DNA of 39,365 nt from Syntrophobacteraceae bacterium (lineage in GTDB: Bacteria; Desulfobacterota; Syntrophobacteria; Syntrophobacterales; Syntrophobacteraceae), in the NCBI GenBank assembly GCA_013314815.1, contig JABUEY010000022.1, positions 1 to 39,365 on the forward strand, written 5' to 3'. The notes beneath the pieces were generated by a model. That model searched no databases. It was given only the letters and a program-made list of their open reading frames with translations, and was not told where the DNA came from. How positions within the stretch are numbered: position 1 is the first letter of the stretch; each line of letters starts with the position of its first letter. A program made the position numbers and the translations under genes. Positions 16,659-24,070 of the stretch are shown here, one piece after another.

Positions 16659-17438
16659 ATGTTGAGCAAGCGCATCATCCCCTGCCTGGATGTGATGGAC
16701 GGACGCACCACCAAGGGGATCAAGTTCAAGGGCAATATCGATATCGGCGATCCAGTCGAAATGGGACGATTTTACTATGAAGAGGGCGCCGACGAGATCG
16801 TCTTCTACGATATCACCGCATCCAGCGACCGCCGCCCGATCATGCTCGATGTCGTGCGCCGCGTGGCCGAAACCATATTCATTCCGTTTTCGGTGGGAGG
16901 AGGAATCCGCAACCTGGAAGACATGCGTGACGTACTGCTGGCCGGGGCGGAGAAAGTGAGTGTGAATTCGGCGGCGGTACTCGATCCCGATATCATTCGC
17001 CATGGATCCGAGGCTTTTGGGAGCCAGTGCATCGTTCTGGGGATGGATGTGAAGCAGGTCGGTCCATCGGACAGCATTCCGTCGGGTTACGAGGTGGTCA
17101 TCAACGGCGGCCGCACACATATGGGAATCGACGCCATCTGGTGGGCACAGGAAGCGGAACGGCTGGGAGCAGGAGAAATATGCCTGAATTCCATTGATGC
17201 CGACGGCACCCGGGAAGGATATGCTCTGCACCTGACCAGTCTAGTCTCGACACAGGTAGGCATCCCGGTCATTGCATCAGGTGGAGCCGGCAGGCCGGAG
17301 CATCTGCTCGATGTTCTCCGGCAGGGGAACGCCGACGCGGCCCTGATCGCTTCCATGGTCCATTACGGGACGTACACCATTCGCGAAATCAAACAATACC
17401 TTCACGATCACGGAGTGAAGGTCCGAAACGTCTGGTGA
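16659..17438 (+). CDS. hisF: Imidazole glycerol phosphate synthase, cyclase subunit HisF
   Basis: A 259-residue (beta/alpha)8 protein that uses ammonia from HisH to make imidazole glycerol phosphate and AICAR. The catalytic aspartates are in PCLDVMDG near the N-terminus and VLGMDVKQ in mid-protein. The phosphate-binding loops FSVGGGI and IASGGAG, and NSIDADGT, are all present. The ATG at 16659 has GTGGAG eight bases ahead; the longer open frame overlapping hisH is not real. The insert [23 protein letters not shown] is of usual type. It forms an operon with hisH. Confidence 0.95.
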   Translation: MLSKRIIPCLDVMDGRTTKGIKFKGNIDIGDPVEMGRFYYEEGADEIVFYDITASSDRRPIMLDVVRRVAETIFIPFSVGGGIRNLEDMRDVLLAGAEKVSVNSAAVLDPDIIRHGSEAFGSQCIVLGMDVKQVGPSDSIPSGYEVVINGGRTHMGIDAIWWAQEAERLGAGEICLNSIDADGTREGYALHLTSLVSTQVGIPVIASGGAGRPEHLLDVLRQGNADAALIASMVHYGTYTIREIKQYLHDHGVKVRNVW

Positions 17439-17494
17439 CATTTCTCCGACCTTTGATCGGGTGCAATGACGATACTTTTCGACCCGCAGTCTCA

Positions 17495-17528
17495 TCCCCG
17501 GCCCCATCGAGTCTGCGGCAGCCGGGGA
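17495..17528. terminator. Hairpin between convergent hisF and ferritin-like genes
   Basis: TCCCCGGC (17495-17502) is a perfect 8-base complement of GCCGGGGA (17521-17528) with an 18-base loop. An alternative CCGCAG/CTGCGG pairing overlaps it. No T run follows on either strand. Its position between two converging genes suggests transcription ending or mRNA 3'-end protection. Confidence 0.45.
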
Positions 17529-17548
17529 AGCACTATGGACATGAAAGG

Positions 17549-17854
17549 CTATTTCTTGAGCTTCTCGATCAGTTCTTCGACTTCCTCGGCGCCCTTTCGA
17601 TAAAACTCCTCTTCCCCGGGTTCAAGTTCCTTGAGAAGCCGCAGGAATTCGCCAGCGTGGACGATCTCCTCTTCAGCAATTTCCGTCAGCACTTCCCGGG
17701 CCAGTTCATTGTCGGTGGACTCCGCAAGCTGCATGTACAGCTGCACCGCCTCGTATTCGGCGGCAACCATGAAACGTATACAGCGGACCAGTTCGCTGTG
17801 AGTCACCTTGCGGTCCAAAGCCAGGCCCGTCAAACCCGTACCGAATTCAGGCAT
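17549..17854 (-). CDS. Short ferritin-like protein of the encapsulated-ferritin (EncFtn) type
   Basis: A 101-residue protein made of one helical pair rather than the four helices of normal ferritin. The diiron ligands expected from the EncFtn family are Glu33 (AAEYEA) and the pair Glu63/His66 (EEEIVHAGEF), with Tyr40 nearby. From memory, its core matches the ferritin half of the Pyrococcus encapsulin fusion (AxxAExDAxxLYxQMA...REExAHxGEF). EncFtn proteins form rings that oxidise ferrous iron and normally work inside encapsulin shells. No encapsulin gene is adjacent, and the C-terminus (EELIEKLKK) shows no obvious cargo-loading tail. A rubrerythrin-like label is the alternative, but there is no rubredoxin domain and only one ExxH motif. 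AAGGAGGG precedes the ATG at 17854. Confidence 0.78.
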   Translation of the reverse strand: MPEFGTGLTGLALDRKVTHSELVRCIRFMVAAEYEAVQLYMQLAESTDNELAREVLTEIAEEEIVHAGEFLRLLKELEPGEEEFYRKGAEEVEELIEKLKK

Positions 17855-18064
17855 GATATCCCTCCTTCTTGAAAATGAGATCGGTTGAAAAACATGATAG
17901 GCTGCTTCCAGGCTGTCCCTTCTGCAAATCAGAAGCCATGTCGCCAGATCAAACTAATGACCCCTGCCCCTGGAGGCAACCCCGAGGCACAACCGTGAAC
18001 ATGGAAGCATGCCTCTTCGATGGAATCCCGCCCAGATGTTTGTTGACGGACAGAGAAGACATCC

Positions 18065-19042
18065 TTATTCATGTTCCGCTTTTTTTGCCCACAAAAGCGT
18101 CTGCCGCAGGCCGGAGGAAAGGGGCACCTGTGCCCTCCATCCCGCCGCTGTCTCGAACGCATGAACATCGGCCAGCGAGTGGCGGATATCTCCAGGCCTT
18201 TCGGGAAGGAAGCGAACAGGTTCCGAATACTGCGCAAGATTCATGATGGTGTCGGCCAATTGTCGAATGGTCACGGCCTGCCCCGTGCCGACATTGTAGA
18301 TGCCCGCAGGAGGGATCGGGTTCGACATAGAAAGCCCGGCTGCAGCGAGATAGGCTTCCACCACGTCGGACACGTATATAAAATCACGGGTCTGAAGGCC
18401 GTCTCCAAAGATGGTGAGAGGCTTCCTTTCGAGCGCCATGTCCACGAATCTCGATATCACTCCACTGTACGGGCTCCCCGGATCCTGCCTGGGCCCGTAG
18501 ATATTGAAAAACCGAAGAGCGACTCCCAGGGGACTCGCAGCCGTTTCCGTCGATGCCAGGTACTTGGCTCTGCCGTAGGGGCTCAGATGAACGGTCTGCC
18601 CGTCCGCATAAGCCTCCCGGAGCGGCAAGCGCCTGTCATTCCCGTATTCCGCTGCCGAACCCGCAAAAATGAATCTTTTGAACCCCAGCCGATGTGCGTC
18701 CCGGATCAGAGCCCCCGTCGCCCGAAAGTTGATGTCCATGGTCTCATCGGGATGACTCATCGAATACGGCACACTCACAATTGCGGCAAGGTGAAAGCAG
18801 AACTGCAGATTCCCGTGAAGGTCGCAGAGCCTTTCGATCAGGCCGTTCTCCCGGATAGACAAGTTATGAAGTGCAAAACGGTCACTGTCTTTGAGGGACC
18901 GGATATTTTCCTCGCGGCCCGAAGAGAAATCGTCCACACCCACCACCCGGCATCCGATGTTGACCAGCCTTTCCGCAAGATGGCTTCCAACAAAGCCCGC
19001 CACGCCGGTAACCACGCAACCGGCTCCATGCAGGTTTGTCAT
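18065..19042 (-). CDS. NDP-sugar 4-epimerase, WbpP/TviC-like SDR
   Basis: A 325-residue extended short-chain dehydrogenase/reductase. The NAD site is GVAGFVGSHL (residues 13-22), followed by DDFSSG, HLAAIVSVPYSM, the catalytic Ser in GSAAEYG and the YxxxK motif in SPYGRAKY. The later YGPRQDP and RDFIYVSDVV are typical of UDP-hexose 4-epimerases of the GalE/WbpP group. It is divergent from a nucleotide-sugar dehydrogenase gene, which suggests it interconverts UDP-GlcNAc/GalNAc or their uronic acids, as with TviB/TviC. The exact sugar cannot be told. ATG 19042 has AGGAGA nine bases ahead. The product is cytoplasmic. Confidence 0.88.
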   Translation of the reverse strand: MTNLHGAGCVVTGVAGFVGSHLAERLVNIGCRVVGVDDFSSGREENIRSLKDSDRFALHNLSIRENGLIERLCDLHGNLQFCFHLAAIVSVPYSMSHPDETMDINFRATGALIRDAHRLGFKRFIFAGSAAEYGNDRRLPLREAYADGQTVHLSPYGRAKYLASTETAASPLGVALRFFNIYGPRQDPGSPYSGVISRFVDMALERKPLTIFGDGLQTRDFIYVSDVVEAYLAAAGLSMSNPIPPAGIYNVGTGQAVTIRQLADTIMNLAQYSEPVRFLPERPGDIRHSLADVHAFETAAGWRAQVPLSSGLRQTLLWAKKAEHE

Positions 19043-19075
19043 TGTGCAGGGTCTCCTTTCCTGTCAAAATAAAGG

Positions 19076-19102
19076 CGGTATGAGAGGAATCTCCTCATAC
19101 CG
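19076..19102. promoter_or_regulatory. Inverted repeat in the divergent epimerase/dehydrogenase promoter region
   Basis: CGGTATGAG (19076-19084) is mirrored exactly by CTCATACCG (19094-19102), with a 9-base spacer. The 107-base region separates two divergent sugar-nucleotide genes, so the palindrome could be a shared operator for a dimeric regulator. A transcript hairpin is the alternative. Confidence 0.5.
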
Positions 19103-19149
19103 GCTTGTTCTGCGGTACCTGTTCCATCTGTGAAGAACGAAGGAAAGAC

Positions 19150-20463
19150 ATGAGCGAGCTCCTGGAGAAAATCCGCGACAAACAGGCCATCATCGGAATT
19201 ATCGGTCTTGGATACGTGGGCCTGCCTCTTCTGATCCGTTTCGGAGAAGCCGGCTTCCCGCTTCTCGGCTTTGACATCGACCGGGGAAAAATCGACGCCC
19301 TTCGTCAGGGCCGAAGTTATATCAGACATATTTCCATCGAACCAGTCAGTCGTTTCCTCTCCCAGGGGCGACTCGAGGTGACCCTCGATTTCCGGCAGCT
19401 TTCGGAAGCCGACTGCATACTCATTTGTGTCCCCACCCCCCTCACCGAAAAGATGGAGCCCGATCTTCGCTTTGTGTCCGGCACGACGGACACCGTGGCT
19501 CAACACCTGCGTCGAGGCCAGCTGATTGTGCTCGAAAGCACCACCTATCCGGGAACAACGGAGGAAATGATGCTTCCGAGACTGCAGCAGACCGGCTTGA
19601 AAGTGGGAAGGGATTTCCACCTCGCCTTTTCCCCTGAAAGAGAAGACCCAGGCAACAAGCAGTTCCACACCAGCAGCATACCGAAGGTGGTGGGGGGAGT
19701 GACACCCGAGTGCCTGGCCTGTGCAACGAAACTCTACGAAGAAGCCGTTTCCAAAGTGATTCCCGTATCGTCAACGAGGGTGGCCGAACTGACCAAGCTT
19801 CTTGAAAATATCTATCGCAGTGTCAATATCGCGCTGGTAAATGAACTGAAGGTTCTCACTCACCGCATGGGAATCGACATCTGGGAAGTGATCGCCGCCG
19901 CTTCGACCAAGCCCTTCGGTTTTACCCCCTTTTACCCCGGCCCGGGACTCGGCGGGCACTGCATTCCGATAGATCCCTTTTACCTGTCGTGGAAGGCCAG
20001 GGAGTACGACTTCACCACTCGATTCATTCAACTGGCAGGCGAGGTGAATGTCTCCATGCCCTATTACGTGATCCAACGCACCGTCGAGGCACTCAATGAA
20101 AGGAAGAAGTGTCTGAACGGTTCAAGGATTCTGATCCTGGGAGTGGCGTACAAGAAGGACATCGACGACGACCGGGAATCGCCGTCGTATGCAATCATGG
20201 ATTTGCTGAAACGGAGCGGAGCGCAAATCCGGTACAACGATCCGCATATCCCGAGGCTGAAACCCGGCCGCAAGCACCAGTATCGAATGGAATCGACGGA
20301 ACTGACCGCCGAGGTGTTGGCCGAAATGGATGCCGCCCTGATCCTCACGGACCATTCCGCCTATGACTACGAATTCATCGTCCGCCACTCCGGCCTCGTT
20401 ATCGACACGCGCAACGCCACCAAGGACGTGAGGGAGGGCAGAGACCGCATCGTCAAGGCGTAG
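19150..20463 (+). CDS. Nucleotide-sugar 6-dehydrogenase, WbpA/TviB-like
   Basis: A 437-residue four-electron dehydrogenase that turns a UDP-hexose(amine) into the uronic acid. The NAD site is IIGLGYVGLPL (about 16-26). CVPTPL, ESTTYPGTTEE, AFSPERE DPGN and the active-site PGLGGHCIPIDP with catalytic Cys are all in order, and the C-terminal half has VAYKKDIDDDRESP. The wording SPEREDPGN and PIDPFYL fits the UDP-GlcNAc (WbpA) branch more than UDP-glucose dehydrogenase. It starts at ATG 19150 after AAGGAAAG. With the divergent epimerase and the nearby phosphohexomutase it suggests precursors for a surface polysaccharide; no glycosyltransferase is in the window. Confidence 0.9.
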   Translation: MSELLEKIRDKQAIIGIIGLGYVGLPLLIRFGEAGFPLLGFDIDRGKIDALRQGRSYIRHISIEPVSRFLSQGRLEVTLDFRQLSEADCILICVPTPLTEKMEPDLRFVSGTTDTVAQHLRRGQLIVLESTTYPGTTEEMMLPRLQQTGLKVGRDFHLAFSPEREDPGNKQFHTSSIPKVVGGVTPECLACATKLYEEAVSKVIPVSSTRVAELTKLLENIYRSVNIALVNELKVLTHRMGIDIWEVIAAASTKPFGFTPFYPGPGLGGHCIPIDPFYLSWKAREYDFTTRFIQLAGEVNVSMPYYVIQRTVEALNERKKCLNGSRILILGVAYKKDIDDDRESPSYAIMDLLKRSGAQIRYNDPHIPRLKPGRKHQYRMESTELTAEVLAEMDAALILTDHSAYDYEFIVRHSGLVIDTRNATKDVREGRDRIVKA

Positions 20464-20500
20464 GAAGACTTGCCTCCACAAGGCCGCCGGGCCGCCGAGT

Positions 20501-21856
20501 TCAGGTTCGGCGCAGGATTCCTTCCAGGGTTCCCTCGATCAGCCTGCGTATATCACCCATCTGTTCCGGGGAGTCGGCTTCATATCGCAGGACAAGGGCC
20601 GGCTGGGTATTCGAGGCCCGGACCAGTCCCCAGCCATGCGGGAAGATGAGGCGCACTCCATCGACGTCCACCATGCGATAACCGTTCTCCCTGAAGATCT
20701 TTCTCGCCTCCTCCACCACACCGAACTTCACTTCGTCCGGGCAGTCCACCCTGATTTCGGGTGTGGTGAATGTCGTGGGTATTCCCTCGAGGAGCTCCGG
20801 CATGGTTTTGCCTGAGTTCGAGATGATCTCGAGAAGCCGGCATGAAGCGTAAATCCCGTCATCGAACCCGAAATAGCGATCCTTGAAAAAGATGTGTCCG
20901 CTCATCTCTCCACCCAGCACAGCGTCGACTTCCCTCATTTTGCGCTTGATCAGCGAATGGCCCGCCTTCCACATGATGGCCCTGCCGCCGTTTCGTTCGA
21001 TATCATCGTACAGAGTCTTCGAGCACTTGACTTCCGATATGAAGGTCGTGCCGGGACGCCGGGACAGGATCTCTCTTGCGAAAACGATCATGAGCCTGTC
21101 TCCGAAAATCACCTCCCCGCGGTGATCCACGACGCCCAGCCTGTCGCAGTCGCCGTCATAGGCAAGCCCCACATCCAGCTTTTCCTTTCGCACAAGGTCA
21201 ATGAGATCTCTGAGGTTCTCAAGAACCGTCGGGTCCGGTTCATGGTTCGGAAATGTACCGTTCATCTCGCAATAGATCGGGTATACCTCGCAGCCCAGCT
21301 TTTCGAGGATGGGCAGGGCGACGGGCCCTCCCGTGGCGTTTCCTGCATCCACTCCGACCTTGAGCCTTCTTTTAAGATCGATGTTTCCCACCACATGTTC
21401 GATGTATGGGCTCTGGATATCGTAGTGCCGCAACCGTCCTGCGCCCGAGACAAAATTCCCCGCCTCGATGATCCTTCGGAGTTCCTGGATCTCCTCGCCG
21501 AAAATCGTGTCGAAGCCGTTGCATATCTTGAATCCATTGTATTCCGGAGGGTTATGACTCGCCGTTATCATTATGCCGCCGTCCGATTCGAGATGCCGGA
21601 TGGCAAAATAGAGGAGAGGGGTCGGGCAGATACCCAGGTCCGTCACATCCAGTCCGGCCTCGATCATCCCCTGGGCCAGCTTTTCTCTGAAGCGGTCGGA
21701 ACTCAACCTGCAGTCACGCCCCAGCACAACGCGCCGCTTGTCCTGGTTGACCATGCAGGTGCCGAAAGCCCGACCGAGGACAGCAACGTCCTGGTCGGTT
21801 ATGTCCCTGTCCACCACACCTCGTATATCGTATTCGCGAAAGATACTGGGATGCAC
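20501..21856 (-). CDS. Phosphomannomutase/phosphoglucomutase (AlgC type)
   Basis: A 451-residue alpha-D-phosphohexomutase that moves phosphate between C1 and C6 of mannose or glucose. It carries the four signature loops in order: the phosphoserine loop TASHNPPEYNGFK, the Mg site DGDCDRLG, the sugar-specificity loop GEMSGH and the phosphate-binding RASNTQPALVLRYE. Length is usual for AlgC/ManB. The GTG at 21856 has AAGGAGA seven bases ahead. The gene converges with the dehydrogenase gene, 37 bases away. It feeds GDP-mannose or UDP-glucose production; which substrate dominates is not visible. Confidence 0.94.
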   Translation of the reverse strand: MHPSIFREYDIRGVVDRDITDQDVAVLGRAFGTCMVNQDKRRVVLGRDCRLSSDRFREKLAQGMIEAGLDVTDLGICPTPLLYFAIRHLESDGGIMITASHNPPEYNGFKICNGFDTIFGEEIQELRRIIEAGNFVSGAGRLRHYDIQSPYIEHVVGNIDLKRRLKVGVDAGNATGGPVALPILEKLGCEVYPIYCEMNGTFPNHEPDPTVLENLRDLIDLVRKEKLDVGLAYDGDCDRLGVVDHRGEVIFGDRLMIVFAREILSRRPGTTFISEVKCSKTLYDDIERNGGRAIMWKAGHSLIKRKMREVDAVLGGEMSGHIFFKDRYFGFDDGIYASCRLLEIISNSGKTMPELLEGIPTTFTTPEIRVDCPDEVKFGVVEEARKIFRENGYRMVDVDGVRLIFPHGWGLVRASNTQPALVLRYEADSPEQMGDIRRLIEGTLEGILRRT

Positions 21857-22073
21857 GCAGAATCTCCTTGGGCGGGTACGACCCGGGCAGCCCGCAGGTG
21901 AAAACCGCCATCAGGCCAGGCAGCGATCGATTCGGTTAAATATCCGGTCTGGCACGGGACCGCAGGCAATCAGACATGGATACCCCCCCTCCGGCTGCCT
22001 TCAGGAATGTGCAGCCGGACAGCGGGATCTCGAGAGGAATGAAAGAGGACTTGTGAATACCGGACAGCAGGAG

Positions 22074-22280
22074 CTAGTGATGCGCTTCTTCTCCTTTTTT
22101 TAGCTGCCTGAACGTCAGGAAGACGGCGGCCAGGACCCCCAGCCCGATGACGGTCAGCGCCCCGTACAGAGCGATGAAGAACACCACATGGCTGGGATCA
22201 TACCAGGGGATGTCCCACGGCAGCATACTGGCCACGCTGCGCTTGAGGTCTGCGCAAAGAAGCTCACCTATTCCCAACAT
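22074..22280 (-). CDS. Small single-helix membrane protein, unknown
   Basis: A 68-residue protein with a Trp/Pro-rich stretch (LPWDIPWYDPSH), a hydrophobic helix at about residues 28-52 and a charged tail ending HH. The ATG at 22280 follows GGAGG at good spacing; the longer open frame to 22331 lacks a ribosome site. The N-terminal 25 residues are amphipathic. I do not know the family. The motif WxxPWYDPSH followed directly by the helix looks conserved rather than random. It has its own predicted promoter (22356-22384) and is not tightly linked to the Nudix gene 212 bases upstream. It could be an accessory subunit of a membrane complex; this is a guess. Confidence 0.72.
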   Translation of the reverse strand: MLGIGELLCADLKRSVASMLPWDIPWYDPSHVVFFIALYGALTVIGLGVLAAVFLTFRQLKKGEEAHH

Positions 22281-22355
22281 AAGATATCCTCCCCCCTGCT
22301 CAAAAGCACATACGGTCCGATCAATAGTCAAGAGAACCCATGGAACTTGGTGAAA

Positions 22356-22384
22356 CTTTTAGCAACCTTTTCATCACTGGTCAA
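22356..22384 (-). promoter_or_regulatory. Predicted sigma70 promoter for the small membrane protein
   Basis: On the minus strand TTGACC (22384-22379) is followed after 17 bases by TAAAAG (22361-22356). The -35 box is one mismatch and the -10 box two mismatches from consensus. It lies about 75 bases ahead of the ATG at 22280. Confidence 0.4.
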
Positions 22385-22492
22385 TCGGAAAAACGATATA
22401 TAGAAAACGAGTGAAACCGGGCGCCCCAAGAGGTACTTCTTCATGAAGCTTCACCTCGAACGCCCCACGGCATATTGCCGCCGGTTTCCGCT

Positions 22493-22999
22493 TCAGATCC
22501 CATGGATCAGGCTGTTGCATACAATCTGGTCCGTCGGGAATGCCATGGGTTCGGGCAGGGCCGTCAAGGGAAAGAATTCGGCGGCGGTCGCATCGGAACC
22601 CGCCCGCAGGATGCCTCCCTTCCGGCTTCCCCAGAACCAGACTCCCACCGTGTGCTGATCGGGATTGTGGAAATTCGAGTGCACGGCAACCACATCCCCC
22701 ACGTGGACCAGCAGCCCGGTCTCCTCGAGAAACTCCCGGCCGGCGGCTTCCCTCACATCTTCGTCCCATTCCACGTGCCCGCAGGGAATGCACCATGCTC
22801 CATTGTATGATCCCGCACGCCGCACCAGGAGGATGCGCTGATTTTCAACGAGCACCACTGCCACTCCCACCGTCGGATTCCTGTAATGGATCCGGCTGCA
22901 GCGACGGCAATACGGCCGCACTTCTCCCTTGTGAACCAGGGTTTGCAGCCGTTCTCCGCAAAAAGGGCAAAATCTGAACTGCCCGTTATCCGCGTGCAT
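22493..22999 (-). CDS. Nudix hydrolase with N-terminal zinc ribbon
   Basis: A 168-residue Nudix protein. The N-terminus is a zinc ribbon with CPFCG (11-15) and CRRC (31-34), as in NADH pyrophosphatases. The Nudix box, [23 protein letters not shown], fits the pattern GX5EX7REXXEEXG exactly and binds the metal. The protein is shorter than NudC and lacks its extra N-terminal domain, so ADP-ribose or NADH-like substrates are both possible. ATG 22999 follows AGGAAGGA. It lies 55 bases after the ketopantoate reductase gene on the same strand. Confidence 0.9.
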   Translation of the reverse strand: MHADNGQFRFCPFCGERLQTLVHKGEVRPYCRRCSRIHYRNPTVGVAVVLVENQRILLVRRAGSYNGAWCIPCGHVEWDEDVREAAGREFLEETGLLVHVGDVVAVHSNFHNPDQHTVGVWFWGSRKGGILRAGSDATAAEFFPLTALPEPMAFPTDQIVCNSLIHGI

Positions 23000-23054
23000 T
23001 GTATTCCTTCCTCCCCTCCCCTTCGGTATGCCCGTGGAAAGGTTCTACCGGATG

Positions 23055-23987
23055 TCATGTCCAGAACGGGTTGAGAATCTTTTGGTTTTCCAGTGACAGG
23101 CAGGCATAAATGGACTGGTTCAGGGGAGTTTCGACGTGCAGTTCGCGTCCGAGCCCAACCACCATGCCGTTCAACGCTTCGACCTCCATCGGCCTCTTCC
23201 ATTCCAGGTCTCTCAGCATCGAACATCTGAATTGAGGATTGTAGGAATCCGCGAGTTCAACGCAGCGTTCGACCGCGTCTTCGCCAAGGGATATTCCCAG
23301 CCGGCGGGCAACAGTATCGACCTCCCGCATCAGGCCGATCATGAGTTCGCGCGTTTCGGGGCAGGTTCTCACCTGGCCCAGGGGGGAGCGAGTCACCGTG
23401 CTCGGCCCATGCACACCACATATGAAGAGGAACTTGGACCAGAGAACCTTCGTGATATCCTCGCTCAGTTCCGCTTCGATTCCCGCCCGGCAGAAGGCAT
23501 GAAGGATATCCAGAGACCTCCCGCTGCTCCCCCGGCACACTTCCCCGAAAACGATCCGCCCGGGCCTGCCCTTGTGCAGAATCACGCCCGGCGAAGCAAT
23601 GGACGCCTCGATAAAGGCGGTGCCGGCCAATACTCTTTCCTCCCCGTGGATATCCATGAGTTTTTCGACGTTATCGACTCCGTTCTGGAGGGACACAATC
23701 ACCGTATCCTCCGCAACCATCGGAGAGATCTGCACGGCGGCGGTAGAGGTATCGTAGGATTTAACACAGAACAGGAGCAGGTCCACCGGACCGATTTCTT
23801 CGGGCTCGGGCGTGGCATGTACAAGAACACGAAAGCTCCCCTGGCCGGAATGGATCTGCAGCCCTTCCTCGGCCATAACGTGCCGGTGGCGCCCCCTTGC
23901 CAGGAAGTGGGTGTCAAAACCCGCCGCCGTGAGAAAGCTTCCGAAATATCCTCCAACTCCCCCAGCGCCTACAATTCCGATTTTCAT
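23055..23987 (-). CDS. panE: 2-dehydropantoate 2-reductase
   Basis: A 310-residue NADPH-dependent ketopantoate reductase, the step before pantothenate. The start MKIGIVGAGGVGGYFG with the Rossmann loop is at ATG 23987, with GAGGAG six bases ahead; the longer frame to 24038 is rejected. The conserved Asn is in SLQNGVDN, the catalytic Lys in KVLWSKFLFICG, and the C-terminal part has SMLRDLEWKRPMEVEALNG with the expected Ser, Asp and Glu/Asn residues. Length is usual. coaBC, a later step to coenzyme A, is also in this window but far away. Paralogues of this family reduce other 2-oxo acids, so the symbol is by homology. Confidence 0.85.
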   Translation of the reverse strand: MKIGIVGAGGVGGYFGSFLTAAGFDTHFLARGRHRHVMAEEGLQIHSGQGSFRVLVHATPEPEEIGPVDLLLFCVKSYDTSTAAVQISPMVAEDTVIVSLQNGVDNVEKLMDIHGEERVLAGTAFIEASIASPGVILHKGRPGRIVFGEVCRGSSGRSLDILHAFCRAGIEAELSEDITKVLWSKFLFICGVHGPSTVTRSPLGQVRTCPETRELMIGLMREVDTVARRLGISLGEDAVERCVELADSYNPQFRCSMLRDLEWKRPMEVEALNGMVVGLGRELHVETPLNQSIYACLSLENQKILNPFWT

Positions 23988-24070
23988 CAGCTGCTCCTCT
24001 CCTCTACGTCTCCACCGAAAGGATTTCCGGCAGAGCATGGTCTTAAGACACGGCCGATTGATCCAGAACT

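Noticed and set aside
16239-17438. A longer frame extending hisF upstream into hisH
   Set aside because: The extra residues overlap hisH and do not resemble HisF. The ATG at 16659 has a proper ribosome site and a family-like N-terminus.
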